From Congeria kusceri (lineage: Eukaryota; Mollusca; Bivalvia; Myida; Dreissenidae), in NCBI GenBank assembly GCA_027627225.1, contig JAPFQT010000377.1, positions 62,001 to 126,000 of the forward strand: a stretch of DNA of 64,000 bases, read 5' to 3'. Position numbers and translations under genes: made by a program. This document shows, piece by piece, positions 24,433 to 36,866 of the stretch; positions within the stretch are counted from its first letter, which is position 1, and every line of letters begins with the position of its first letter. The notes under the pieces are model-generated. The model was not told where the DNA came from and did no database searches. It saw only the letters and a program-made list of their open reading frames with translations.

Positions 24433-25480
24433 TGCTTTGCATGCAGACAATGTTACAACAAGCATCAATCAATATTTGTTGGTCCTCCTGAACACCGTCC
24501 ATGCAGCATTTGTGCATTAGGGATTATTGATTATTTAACTTTAAGTCGGTCAATAGCTATAAATAGCAAATGTTTACTTGTTATGTAACCCCGACTATAA
24601 AAGTAGTTTTTCTTGTCTTGTCTTGAATAAACTTGAAACATGGTCTTGTGTGTGCATTTGTAACCTGTTAAGAAGCACAGATAATGCTTGATGTTTTGGC
24701 TTGAAGTCAAATTTGGACAATGTTCCAGATTAGGAATGTTGCATGACCGATTTCTAGAAAGTGATTTGGTCTGTAGTTGCAAATTGTAAATTCTATGATC
24801 AGAAGGCTGGCACATGCGGATTCCCTGAATATGTATATTGTTCCTAGATTTTGTAAAGTTAGTATTGATGAAAATTGTAACTTTCAGTTTCACACCACTT
24901 AAAACATTTTTGAGCAATCAGACGTTAGCCTGTATAATAAGTGTCACACCCACTTGTTGAATCATTTATCAGTAAGATTATCTAGATGGTGTTAAGGTAT
25001 CAGGTCAGGTAACGCTACTATCCCTACTATCGGGGTTCCAAGTAATTAGGGCAAATTCACCAATGTTCGGAGGAAGGTTGAATGCTTTCAATGCGGTGTA
25101 ATATGTTACTGTGCGTAAATATTTTCACAAACAGATGCGTGTTTGTATCATAAAAAAGGACCCTTTAAAGGCGTTTAAACAGGATTTGTTGAAATTTTGA
25201 ATGGTTATAGATCATAAAAACCAGTTTCATAAAGATACACTAAAAACTACCACAGTTCGGACATTACAACTTAGGTTGGGACGGCCTATTCCGAGCTTTG
25301 GACGCTGATGTAAACTCTCGGCCGATCCTGCTGATCGATTTACTTCGGTCTACTTTAAATTGGTTGTCAATTTATTGAATAGCAGTGTTGTTGCATATAC
25401 ACACCTCGATGCTAAGACTGTTCACTGGCAAAACTTGTGTTTTCTGCAAATAAGATAATGGAGCAACATAGTTCCAAAAA
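24433..25480. other. No gene recognised
   Basis: The longest frame is 128 codons on the minus strand (24,531-24,917). It has no recognised domain, no splice or conservation support and ordinary AT-rich composition. Confidence 0.35.
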
Positions 25481-25489
25481 TAGGAAATA

Positions 25490-25760
25490 TTAAAATCTAA
25501 ATTCTTCATCATCATCGTCACCGTCATCATCATCGTTTTCATCGTCATCTTCTTCATCGTTAGCAACATCATTATTGTTGTCACCATATCGTCATCTTCT
25601 TCATCATCGTCACCATCGTCATAATCACCATTAGTAGCAACAGCATCGTCGTCGCCGTCATATCCTTGCCGTTATAGTAGTAATCACTAAAAATGTTAGA
25701 ATTATGACCACATCAACATGATCTTCTACATCATCATCATCTCCATCTTTACAGAGCTCT
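25490..25760. repeat. Impure ATC/TCATCG microsatellite
   Basis: Runs of CATCATCATCG, TCGTCACC and TCTTCATCG extend over about 270 bp. The Met/Thr-rich minus-strand frame here is an artefact. Confidence 0.85.
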
Positions 25761-25764
25761 ACTT

Positions 25765-27490
25765 TAATGCACTTATTTACAAATATTTATCTGTGAAATC
25801 AATAAATGATGTGGCAATTTTAAGGGTACGTTTTGATTGATACATACAAACAAGTTTACATGGTTTCTATTTTTTACAATCTCAACCAAGTGAAGAAGTG
25901 TTTTGTCTTGCAATAAGCTGTTTGCCAGATAAAACAATGCTTGTATCAAAATATCCATGTTCAGTGAAACTTAAATGAACATCTTGCAAGACAGCGACAG
26001 CATACAAGATGGTATTCACATGCTCTGTAAGAATTGAAAAAAGTGTCAGCAATCTTGGGGTGTTCATATGCTGTTTTGTGTTAATATAAATATAATAATA
26101 GTTCATGCATGTCCTCTCGTGTTTGCGTGACAGGTGTTTTTAACCCAAGTTCTCTACCCACTAGACATCGAACGATTGACATCATTTGAAACCTTAAAAA
26201 GAGTAGTTCTGTTTTCAACTGATATTTTTCATTCATTTATAGAGATCGGGTGTGAGCATTTCTCATTTTTCGTTTGGTGTGCATATTTAAATAGGACACA
26301 ATATTACTGCAAATCTAAATAAATGATACATTACATGTAAATATTGCTTGAAATAATTTTGCCCAATAAAAAAAACAAAAACATTTGCTGTATACATTTC
26401 CCAGTGACGGAAAGAATTTTTCCATATGGGTTGATTTCCCAACTCCACCAAAAGCTATGGGCCTTTTTCAAAAATCCATGGGATTTCGTCTTATTTTTTG
26501 GGATTTACAGCAATTACATGTACATTTAATTTTGTGTTTCTATCAAGAAAAATGCACCGCGCAGTCGGTCACCCTTCCTGTTCGAGGTGTAATAAGCATC
26601 TGTTGATATTCATATTTTAGACTTACTTTAATGGATGAAATCTCACCGCAAATTGACACAAATGTAAACCAGACCAAGCATTGTGTATTTTACGGCAGCG
26701 GTTTTCGATTCTTACTCAAAATATTTGGTGCGACGTAAAATCGCATCGCCGAATATTTCTTTGAGATTGTTCTAAATTGTATGCGCAAATAACGCTTTTC
26801 GCATGGGTTTCTCAGTCACTGATTTCATATTTATTTGAATTCCATGGTTTGGAGAATGCGGTCCGATGCTTGGTTGAATGTCTTAACCGTTGTAAATTCA
26901 CCATTTTGTATTTAGCATTGTAGTCGAAATAAAAACAATAAATTTACCAAGAAAATAATATTATTGAAAGCTTAAAAATAACATAAGTTGAGGACCTCAA
27001 TATATTTATGTGTTTAATTTCAACTTGGCACATTATTACATAAATATATCGGTACTATACAATAAGGCCATACCAATTTGATTATATGTTTAGTGCCCCG
27101 TGATTTTTCGGAACCTACCAACCAGGCAGGAATAAACAAACAATGAGTCGATAAAAAACATTTTTCTTTCACAACTTATTAATGGCAGTGGTACAAGCTA
27201 GAAGCAAATGTTTTCCTGAAAAACTGTAATATACCATCTTCATATTGGGAACCAAATTTGACACAGTATTTTAACTGTGTAAATTGATTAGCTGCACACT
27301 GTTTTGACGAATATTAGTAAAAAAAAACTAAATCTTTTTTTTTTTCAAGTTTGAAATGCTTTCCAACTAGATATTTTACACTGTCAAAAATGTTTGTATT
27401 TAAGTTCAGGCATCCAAAAACCTACCAGCGCGAGGACGCTAAACATAGAATCAAATTTGTATGGCCTAATATCTAAGTGTGTTCCTAGTT
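25765..27490. other. No gene recognised
   Basis: AT-rich spacer. Frames of 61-74 codons at 25,773-26,606 have no recognisable domain. Confidence 0.35.
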
Positions 27491-27494
27491 ACTA

Positions 27495-28565
27495 TACAGT
27501 TGAACACTGCTTTTTCGGAGTCATGATTTGGACCAACAAAAACAGTTCGAAACAGGAAAATTCGAAATAGCGATGTTCCAACCTCCACACAGAATTGTCT
27601 GGTTCCCAGAAGCATAGCTCTAATCAAATCCCTGCGTAAACATGTGATAATGCACCTATCAATATTTTTCCCAAGGAAGGGGAAGCGGCATGCATATATG
27701 GGGCTTTAGACTGAAAGTCATTCCCGACATGCAGGAATTTGAAATGCCAAATGATTTCGGATCCTAGGAAATATGCTTTGTTCGGAGTTTAGATCCCTGT
27801 TAATATTGACCTCCGGGCCATTGATACAAAAAATTAAGCATCTCGCGTTGAGGGGATTTAGACAAAAATGCTTGGCTTTATGTTTTTTACTTTGTTATTT
27901 TCATTTCCCTATTTCATTGTTGATCGCAAACAATATATAAAAGTACAACTACAAGAAAATTTCTGTATGTTGAAAATTGCACTGAGTTGCATTAAATAAG
28001 TAAACTTAAATTAATACAAACACATAATACTTTCAGATCGGGAAGGATTTTACTTGTGACAGCAGTGTTACTGTTAACTGATAGGGGAAGTAACCCCTGC
28101 GAGGAGTTTGGCGATGTTTTCCATTGTAATAATACATTTTATAGGTATGAAAATTGTTAATGTGGTTAAATAACACTGTGTGTATATATGTATATACGAT
28201 GTTCACATGTATAATGAAGGTTCGTAAGTAACATTGTAAAGGTTGTAAATTTGTCATCATTGTTGGTTTCTTCACAATTATAGCTCTACTGCATATCCAC
28301 TAAACCAAGCGACCACAGCCAAGTCATCACACCTTTGATAGACAGCTTGGGCTATGTGCGACTTCAAATAAACACGGATGGTTACGTGTGAAAAACGCAA
28401 TCTTATCTCGAAATGGAGATGAATTGAAATAGGCAACTTTGAATTAATGATTGTTATTTTAGTAAAATAAAGAAGAAAAAAAATCAGGACTGAAAAAATA
28501 GTTTGAAATTGCATGAAATTGCGATTGTTTCGAATTAACGGTGTTTTAAATAGCCGTGTTAGCTG
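27495..28565. mobile_element. Possible pogo/mariner-like element, decayed
   Basis: TACAGTTGAACACTGCTTTT at the left resembles the end at 24,110. The right end, read inverted, gives AACACGGCTATTTAAAACAC. The match is loose and the interior has no transposase frame. Confidence 0.3.
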
Positions 28566-28689
28566 TTTGTATACTTAACTCAAAGTTTAGACAGTAACTG
28601 TTTCAAACGCCTGTATAAATATGCTATTTGATACAATAAATGGTGACTAGTTTAAGTTTCTGTTCAAGGGAAATAAGCATTTTGGGTAC

Positions 28690-29400
28690 CCGGGTAATTT
28701 AGCGGCAGGTACCCAGGTAATCAATTACTGCTCGTCTCAGACCTTATCAGGAAGTGCTCAGTGTATTGAAATTGTCTACATCTATTGCAGTTTAATGATC
28801 TATGAAGTTGGTAATTTTGTATTTGGTGTATACATATACAATATTTCTTTATTATTACAGAGTGCCGATGACGCAAGTACATTTGAAGGGAACTTTGAAG
28901 GACCTCCCTGTGACGAGTGCATTGATGACTGCCACCTGCATCCAAACTGCACCCAAGGTTTATTGAATATAAAAACCTAAATATGCGATATCTATCAGTA
29001 TATTGTATTGCCTTACTTATGAAAATGGTCCCTTGAAAAGGCAGTCACATGCTACTTTCTATATGTGCACCATATCTGGGACAATTATCTTTCTATATCT
29101 CTATTACAAGGTGACTAGCAATCCATGTCTGTGTTTATCATAGAAATGGTGACGCAGACAAAGTTCAAAGTCGTTTGATTAGTTAGTATGTTCTAGATCT
29201 ATATTTTTCCAGTTACATTTACTTGTGCACACAGCCTTTCCCAAAACTAGGCACTCTTGCCCTGAAAAGCTCTGTGTGTGTCCCTAGGCCTATATTCTGG
29301 CCAATTTATCAACTTGGTATATTCACAATCCTGACAATTGTTTAGAGCAATAAAAAATCACAAAAATCACAAAATGCCAACCTATGTCATTTCCATACTT
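28690..29400 (+). repeat. Segmental duplication unit 2 (exon plus introns)
   Basis: It carries the upstream AGGAAGTGCTCAGTGTATTG, the Cys-rich exon, then directly ATTGCCTTACTT and AAAATGGTCCCTT, then GGGACAATTATCTTTCT. Relative to units 1 and 3 the middle of the intron (the TTTCACTTGTCCGT segment) is deleted. It contains no mobile insertion. Confidence 0.85.
28861..28957 (+). CDS. Cys-rich exon, copy 2, of an unidentified gene
   Basis: Acceptor TTATTATTACAG and donor AAG|GTTTATTG enclose 32 codons plus one base, phase 0 to 1, as in copy 1. It holds NFEGPPCDECIDDCHLHPNC with four cysteines intact. A short stretch in the N-terminal part differs from copy 1 (DDASTFEGN for GYTSGGTCTRDWN), so length differs by five codons with frame kept. 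Frame preservation suggests selection or recent origin. The domain is not recognised. Confidence 0.5.
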
Positions 29401-30220
29401 GATTGCTTATATTAAAGAATAAATTAATCCAGAAAAAACAAATCAACTAGAAATTATCAGAAAGAAACATTAACAGTCTTTTTGTCAGTAAACAATTCAT
29501 GGGTTACAAAATAATTTCACATAAACGTTTCATTACTATATCCCTACAAATTCTAACTCAGTCTTTGGTCTCAACTTGTATCTAATAGTACTACCAAAAC
29601 ATTGTAAGAGACATATTCTTTAACATACTGGATTTTGATTCTATAGTAACTACATTTGAAATATTGAGAGAGCAATGAATACATGCTATCCAATATACCA
29701 ATCGATGGGAGACTGGTACATACATACTGGTATATACGTGTTGAAGTGAAGTCTGTAGGATACGTTCCTTTCTTGTCTATTAAGGTTCATGATAAGCAGG
29801 TAATTAAAAGGTAACATTTAATAAACAACAATCTGTTGCATTCTATTGTTAGCGTTAACAAGGCTGTTTCCATTTGTCGAATGGTGTTGAAGTCCATAAC
29901 TGACTACCAGAGCATCAGAACCATGTCATCATCAACGCCACCCAGTGTGCCCTGGCAACCACTCTGCATGGAGCCTCATTTACCAGCCGTGGCATGTAGC
30001 GTTTAGTAGATATCTCATGGTATGTATAAGGTATGCAATCTGTGCTTCGGTTGTAAATTCTATTTGCTTCATATTGTGTTCTGTACACGCTGAGAAGTAA
30101 TGCGTTATTGCCTCCATAAAATCACTAAGCAGAAGAGTCCAATACATAATATAATATTTCACTTATACTTTTTGTACACAAATGTCATACGTTTTCAAAA
30201 TGCTATGTTTTATTTTTGTT
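29401..30220. other. No confirmed gene; one weak exon-like patch
   Basis: At about 29,927-29,995 a plus frame reads NHVIINATQCALATTLHGAS before a stop. It recalls the LSANLHGGS segment of M14 carboxypeptidases, but splice sites are not convincing. Otherwise this is spacer. Confidence 0.2.
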
Positions 30221-30224
30221 TTTA

Positions 30225-31935
30225 TGCCCCCTTTGGTCGTTCGGTCGGTAGGTCTGTCCGTAGACAATTTCGTTTCCGCATGATATCTTGAGAACGCTTT
30301 GACCTACGATCATGAAAGCTGGTACGCTGGTTACTTGGGAGGAAAGGAAGAACCCTATAAATTGAGGTCAACAGGTCAAAGATCAAGGTCACTGTTGCTA
30401 AAAATAGAAAAACGATTTCCCCTCAATAACTTGAGAACGCCTTGATATATTTTAATGAAACTTTACGCATAGATACCTTACATCGAGACCTCGCTTGGGA
30501 TTGCATGTGGGGTGGGTGTGGTTAAGGCCAAGGTCACCGTTACTAAAAATAGAAAAACTGTTTCCGCTGAATAACTTGAGAACGCATCAAGATATTTTAA
30601 TGAAACTTCAATTAAGATACATTATATTGTGACCTCGCTTGGGATTGCATATGGGGTGGGTGGGGTCAAGGTCTAGGTCACCATTACTAAAAATAGAAAA
30701 ACAGTTTCCCCTCAATAACTTGAGAACGCCTTCAGATATTTTAATGAAACTTTACGCATAGATACCTTGCATCGAGACCTCGCTTGGGATTGCATATGGG
30801 GTATGTGGGGGTCAAGGTCATCATTACTAAAAATAGAAAAATGATTTCCGCTGAATAACTTGAGAACGCATCGAGATATTTTAATGAAACTTCACACATA
30901 GATACCTTATATTGAGACCTCGCTTGGGATTGCATATGGGGTGGGTGGGGTCAAGGTCAAGTCACCATTACTAAAAATAGAAAAACGGTTTCCACGGAAT
31001 AACTTGAGAACGCATCAAGATATTTTAATGAAACTAAAAACAAAGATACCTTATATTGAGACCTTGCTTGGGATTGCATATGGTGTGGGTGGGGTCACGG
31101 TCTAGGTCACCATTACTAAAAATAGAAAAAAGGTTTCCGCTCAATAACTTGAGAACGCATTGAGCTATTTTAATGAAACTTTATGCATAGATACCATATG
31201 TCGAGACCTCGCTTGGGATCGCATATGGGGTATGTGGGGTCAAGGTCACAGTTACTAAAAATAGAAAAAACGGTTTCCGCTGAATAACTTGAGAACGCAT
31301 CAAAATATTTTTATGAAACTGCATACATAGATACCGTATATTAAGACCTCGCTTGGTATTGCATATGGGGTTATTGGGGTCATGGTCAAGGCCAGCATTA
31401 CTAAAAATATAAAAACGGTCTCCGCTCAATAATTTTAGAACACATCAAGATATTTTAATGAAAGTTCGTACATAGATACCTTGTATTCAGACCTCGCTTG
31501 GGATTGCATATGGGGTTCATAGGGTCAAGGTCAAGGTCACAGTTATTAAAAAAAGGAAAACGGTTTCAGCATAATAACTGTAGAACGCATCGAAATATTT
31601 TAATGAAACCTCATACATATGTACCTTATATAGAGACCTCGCTTTGGATAGCATATGGGATGGGTGGGGTCAAGGTCATTGTTGCCAAAAATAGAAAAAC
31701 GGTTTCCGTTCAATAACGTTAAATCGCATCGAGATATTTTAAAGAAACTTCATACATAGATACCTTATATTGAGACCTCTCTGGGATTTCATATCGAGTG
31801 GGTAAGTTTAAGGTCACCATTACTAAAAATAGAAAAACGGTTTCCGCTAAATAAGTTAAGAACGCATTGAGATATTTTAATGAAACTTCATACATAGATA
31901 CCATATATCGAGGCCTCGGTTGGGCTTGCATATAA
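30225..31935 (+). mobile_element. Tandem-repeat element, family B, about 143-bp units
   Basis: A leader (TCGTTCGGTCGGTAGGTC, then TTTCGTTTCCGCATGA) is followed by roughly eleven diverged units spaced about 140-149 bp. Each contains AATAACTTGAGAACGC, ATATTTTAATGAAACTT, GACCTCGCTTGGGATTGCAT and TTACTAAAAATAGAAAAACG. Many short frames on both strands are repeat translations. The right end is not clear. Confidence 0.85.
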
Positions 31936-32229
31936 AAAAATCTTAACAATTGCACGTATTCTCACATATAGATCTCCGTGTCATCTATAGACAGAAAAAA
32001 CGCAAGTATAAATTCACATTTCGACACAATTAATGAACTGTTTCTGTGATGGAAAAATAACCTTGTTGGGTACCCAGATAATTGCTACTTGTCACAGTTC
32101 AAAACAGGAAGCAGTGTACTGAATTCTACAGATTATATGGTCATTTAATGCAAATCTATGAACTATAGATTTTGTGTGTTGTACAAGCTTTTGAAAGTGA
32201 TTACAATGTTTCTCTTACTGTTATTTCAG

Positions 32230-32330
32230 AGAGCTGAAGGCGACACCTGTACATGTGACTGGAACTTTGAAGGACCGCCCTTTGACAAGCTCTTTTATGA
32301 CTGACACCTGCAGCCAAGCTGCAACCACAG
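32230..32330 (+). pseudogene. Cys-rich exon, copy 3, broken
   Basis: It aligns with copies 1 and 2 (TCTCDWNFEGPPFDKLFYD, then an in-frame TGA, then HLQPSC). The P-C-D-E-C core has lost both cysteines. The donor is damaged: AACCACAGTTTGTTG where the others read CCAAGGTTTGTTG or CCAAGGTTTATTG. The acceptor is kept (TTATTTCAG). A stop, lost cysteines and a lost donor together mark a dead exon. Confidence 0.75.
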
Positions 32331-32420
32331 TTTGTTGAATACCAAAAATATGCCATACAAGTATATGCACATACTTTTCCAGGGTTGGTGAAATCTCATA
32401 TTGCCTTACTTGTCTGTTTT

Positions 32421-34166
32421 TAGCTCACCTGAGCTCATGGTGAGTTTTTACGATTGCCTTTTGTACGTCGTGCGTCATGTGTCAACATTTTCATTCAAAG
32501 AACATCTCCTCCTAAACCGCTTGACAGATTTTCACCAAACTTTACAGGAATGATCCTTGGGTGACCCTCTTTCAAAATTGTTCAAATCGTTCGTGTCCGC
32601 TTCATATGTAGATCACAAGAGCTAAAAATAGATTTAAAAACTGAAACTTTAAAAATCTTCTCTGAAACCACAAGGCTTGTAGTGTTTATATATGATATGT
32701 GACATCCTCTAGTGGTCCTCTACAAAGATTGTTCAAACTGCAAGGCCCAGAGGTTTCATATTTGGTGTGTAAAATTGTATGGTGTTCCTCTAGTTCCTCT
32801 AGAAAGATTGTTCAAATGATGGCCCTGGGGTGAAAACTTGCCACACCCCGTGGCTCATATGGTTTATTTAGACTTAAATATTAAAATGATTTTTAAAATC
32901 TTCTCCTCTGAAACTGCAAGGCCTAGAGGTTTCATATTTGTTATGTAACATTGTATAGTGGTCCTCTACAAAGATTGTTCAAGTGATGCCCCTTGGGTCA
33001 AAACTGGCCACAACCCCGGGGGTCACATGGTTTATATAGACTTAAATAGCAGAATGACTTAAACAAAATTCTCCTGAACGTTCAAGGCCTAGAGCTGTTC
33101 TTTTTGGTATGTAACATTGTGTAGTGGTCCTTGATGCCGCTGGGGTCAACGCCGGGCACACCCAGGGGCTCATATGGTTTATCTAGACGTTAATGGCAAA
33201 ATGATTTATACACTCTTCTTAAACCACAAGGACCAGAGGTTTCATATTTGGTTAAAACATTATATTGGGACCTCGATTGGGATTGCATATGGGATGGATG
33301 GGGTCAAGGTCAAGGATACTGTTACTTAAAATAGAAAAACGGTTTGCGCTCAATAACTTTAGAATGCATTTATTTAATTTAAGGAAACTTAATTCATAGA
33401 TACCTTATTTTGACACCACACATGTGATTGCATATGGGGTGGGAAGGGTCAAGATCAAGGTCACTGTTACTAAAAAAACAAAACCAGTTTCCTGTTACAA
33501 AAAAAACAAAACCAGTTTCAGCTCAATATCTTGAAAACGCATTGAAATATTTTAGTGAATTTTGATACATAAATACATTATTTTGAGACTTCATTTGGGA
33601 TTGCATACGGGGTTGTTGGGGTCAAGGTCACCATTATTAAATTTAGAAAAATTGTTACCATTAAATATCTTGAGAAGCATTGCGCTATTTTAATGAAACT
33701 TAATTCATAAGTACCTTATATCAAGACATTGCATGGGATTGCATATAGGGTGGGTGGGGTCAAGGTCACTGTTACTGAAAATAGAAAGACGATTTCTACG
33801 CAGTAACTTGAGAAAGCATTGCGATATTTTAATGAAACATAATACACATATCTTAAATCGTGACCTCACTTGGGTTTGCTTATGGGGTGGGTGGGTCAAT
33901 GTCACTGTGATTAAAAGTAGAAAAACGGTTTACGCTCAATAACTTAAGAATCCATTGAGATATTTTCATGAAACTTCATACGTAGATACCTTATATTAAG
34001 ACCTTGCTTTACACATGTGGTGGGTGGGGTCAAGGTCAAGGTTACTGTTACTCAAAATAGACCAACAGTATTTGCTCAATAACTTGAAAACCTATTGAGA
34101 TATTTTAATGAAACTTCATACATAGATATCAGGTGACCAACCTAGGGCCATAGTGGCCCTCTTGTT
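32421..34166 (+). mobile_element. Chimeric tandem-repeat element (families A then B)
   Basis: It begins TAGCTCACCTGAGCTCATGG in a T-run and ends with hairpin AGGGCCATAGTGGCCCT followed by CTTGTT. The first half has family-A units (CAAGGCCTAGAGGTTTCATA). From about 33,255 the units are family B (GGGATTGCATATGGG, GGTCAAGGTCA). The unoccupied site is in unit 1 at about 13,526 (TTTGCTTTTGACATGA), which defines both ends and shows no target duplication. Confidence 0.8.
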
Positions 34167-35234
34167 GACAAATTATTGTTGCTGATTTTCTGTACTGTAC
34201 ACTATTTATACATACGTTTTGCAAGATTTCACTTGTCCGTACATGCTCTGGGATAAGCTGGGCAATACGGACAATTGATTTTGCAATCTTTGCTTCTATT
34301 ACTGTGAACGTTTTTGAAACCCAGTGTGGGCTGATAATATTTCAATGAGGGTACAGTAAGATATAAATAAGGTCATCATTCACTCTATTAGAGCATCACA
34401 TGAACAATCTCATGTATAAAAATCACCTGACAGTGAGAGTAAAGGTTCAATGTAAGTATCTCAGGACGTCTAGGATAATCATCCATAATTATCGTGAAAA
34501 TGTTGGAGGTCATGTCAATGACGTACAATATTTATCTCAAAGTTAGATAGTGACGATACGCATTTAAAATTGTCAACTGTGTCACATACTAAATATCGCA
34601 GACCCTGGACTGTGGTTGTCCCTTTATCTGCATGAAATTAACTTTGTATGTCACCAGGCACGTGTAACAATAAAGGGCCAATACATGTTTTTATTATTAT
34701 GTTTATTATCATTTCATTTATAGATTTCGATTGAAAGATTCAGTCTTGTTGCTTTTGTCTAGCTACAAAATGCGTAGCACATTGGGGCCTGCTCATTATA
34801 ATTTCATACAAAACATCAGCACGGCGAACATTTTGCAATAATTTTAAAGCAGACATAAAGGCAATGTTTTAGTGATCCATATTGGTTTGTGATAGGTATT
34901 ACATGTAGTAAGAAATTATAATGGTAACACATGCCAGGATGTTTAAAGTTTTATGTAACTAAAGAGCTATACAAAATTGAATAGTTAAATATGCAAAATG
35001 TCCCTTTAAATGACAGTAACATAATGTATCATTTATGTGTACCATATTTGGGACAATTATCTTTCTGTATCTCTATCACAAGGTGAGTAAAAATCCTTGT
35101 ATGAGCCTGTATCATAGAAATGGGGATGGGTGTCAGAGTTTGAATTGTTTGATTATTGAATGTGCTCTTAAAAAAGCATACTGATGGTATTTTGCATAAA
35201 AATTAGATACAATAACACAATAAAATTTTGTCCC

Positions 35235-35722
35235 CCACTAAAAATGGGGATTGCTAATGTAGGTGGGCCTGTCTCTGTAGACCACTTTCATTTCCGCATG
35301 GCCAACAGCTTTCATTCGATGTTCACCAAACTTCATGAAAATGTTTGTGGGCTTAATATCTTGGCCAAGCTTGATAATCAGCCAAATCACCTTAGGAATT
35401 TTGGAGTTATGGTCTATGAATTATCTAAAATTGGCCTTTATAACCGTTACCATTCTCGAAATGCAACAGTTTTCATCCGATTATTACGAAACTTGATGAA
35501 AACATAAGCGGTTATAATATCTTAGCCATGTTTGATGATTGACCAAACTGACCCACAAACTGCAGAGTTATTACCCTTGATTTATCTAAAATTGGACTTT
35601 TTAGCAATTTGCATTATTTATGTCCAACTGTTTTCATCAGATTTACAGTTACCAAGCTAAATATTTTAAATATTGCTTTAAACGTAGAAGGGGCATAACC
35701 ATCTCTTGTTTACATAAGATTC
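35235..35722 (+). repeat. Tandem-repeat element, family G
   Basis: Leader GGTGGGCCTGTCTCTGTAGA, then TTTCATTTCCGCATGG. Units contain TTCACCAAACTTCATGAAAA and AATATCTTGGCCAAG. It ends GGGGCATAACCATCTCTTGT. It lies within the presumed intron just upstream of the exon at 35,767. The frame at 35,184-35,507 is repeat-derived. Confidence 0.65.
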
Positions 35723-35766
35723 CAATGTTAGGAATCAAATTTTACCATATTGTCCACTGTTTCCAG

Positions 35767-35869
35767 GCTTTAGACACCCAGGAAGAGGCTGTAGACACAA
35801 TAATCACTATGAAAACATACAGACACATCAGCGTTGATTACGCCCACGAGATGGTGAAAAAGGCCACAG
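35767..35869 (+). CDS. Exon of an unidentified gene, possible M14 carboxypeptidase-like
   Basis: Acceptor CACTGTTTCCAG and donor ACAG|GTACCTGG bound 34 codons plus one base (phase 0 to 1). The peptide runs from ALDTQEEAVDTIITMKTYRH to HISVDYAHEMVKKATG with no stop. Joined to the exon at 36,867 it gives KKATGTDGSARGQVEYSLG in a continuous frame. The pair faintly recalls the C-terminal part of M14 metallocarboxypeptidases (helix, then Y-S-x-x-x-E-L...D-T-G), but the segment between is too short, so the family is a guess. Confidence 0.4.
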
Positions 35870-36234
35870 GTACCTGGTACTTAACATGATCAAACTCAAA
35901 TTTTGACTGCCTTTACTGTAAGCATATCATATGAACTCTTTATGGCCTTGACATACATTGTAGCATCAAATGTTGACATTGCTTGTAGTTAATATGTGTG
36001 CAATATAAACCTGGCATAGTCGTAGAATAATTTCAGTGTATTGAGCAATTTTACATGATTTTAAAGCAGTGTGGTAAATGTGTTAACAAACAGTATGTTT
36101 TGAAACTTATATGTTAGGATGTTTATCATTTATCTTCCTGCCAAAGTCTCCTTTCTGTTGCGTTACCACAACAGTTGACCTGTTGAGTACTCAGATAATC
36201 AAAATAAAGCTGGATGAAGTCTTCACTAATCATG

Positions 36235-36796
36235 CATCCCTCGAAGATGGTGGGGTATATTGGTTTGCTAATGTCTGTCTGTCGGTAGACCATTTTCGTT
36301 TCTGCTCTCTTAGTTCTACAGTTTTCATCTGATCTTCACCAAACTTGATAAAATGTTTGTTGGCATGATATCTATGTCAAGTTTGATAATCAGACAAATC
36401 GCCCCAAGATTGTGGAGTTATGCCCCTTGAATTATATATACTTGGCCTTTTTTTAACCATTTCAGCTCTCAAAGTCCAACAGTTTCAATCAGATCTTCAC
36501 CAAATTTAATGAAAATGTTTGTTGGCATAATATCTAGGTAAAGTTCAATAATCAGCCAAACCGCCGAAGGAATTGTGGAGTTTTGCCCTTGAATTATATA
36601 AAATTTGCGTTTTAGCTGTTTCTGTTCTCTAGGTACAACCGTTTATAGCCGACCTTCACCAGACTTGGTGAAAATCTTTTTGGGCATTTTATCTTTGTCC
36701 TTATGTTCAAGTTATGGCCCTTGATTATATTAAATTAGCCTTTTTAGCTATTTTAACCTAGAGGAGGCATAACTGTTTTACAAACAGCTCTTGTAT
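36235..36796 (+). repeat. Tandem-repeat element, family G, second copy
   Basis: Leader GTCTGTCTGTCGGTAGACCA, then TTTTCGTTTCTGC. Units contain GATCTTCACCAAA.TT and ATGTTTGTTGGCAT. It ends with hairpin CTGTTTTACAAACAG plus CTCTTGT. It sits in the intron between the exons at 35,767 and 36,867. Confidence 0.65.
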
Positions 36797-36866
36797 TATA
36801 ATTATGAACACAACATCCATATGAGTGCCAATATTATTCAGTTGCTTACACTAAGTTGATGTGCAG

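Larger units (their letters stand above)
32065..35170 (+). repeat. Segmental duplication unit 3 (exon plus introns)
   Basis: It carries a broken Cys-rich exon, GCAAGATTTCACTTGTCCGT, CACATGAACAATCTCATG and GGGACAATTATCTTTCTG in the same order as unit 1. It holds the 1.75-kb element at 32,421-34,166 but lacks the one found in unit 1. Confidence 0.85.

Noticed and set aside
24531..24917. 128-codon minus-strand open frame
   Set aside because: No recognisable domain, no second copy or splice support, and a length reachable by chance in AT-rich DNA.
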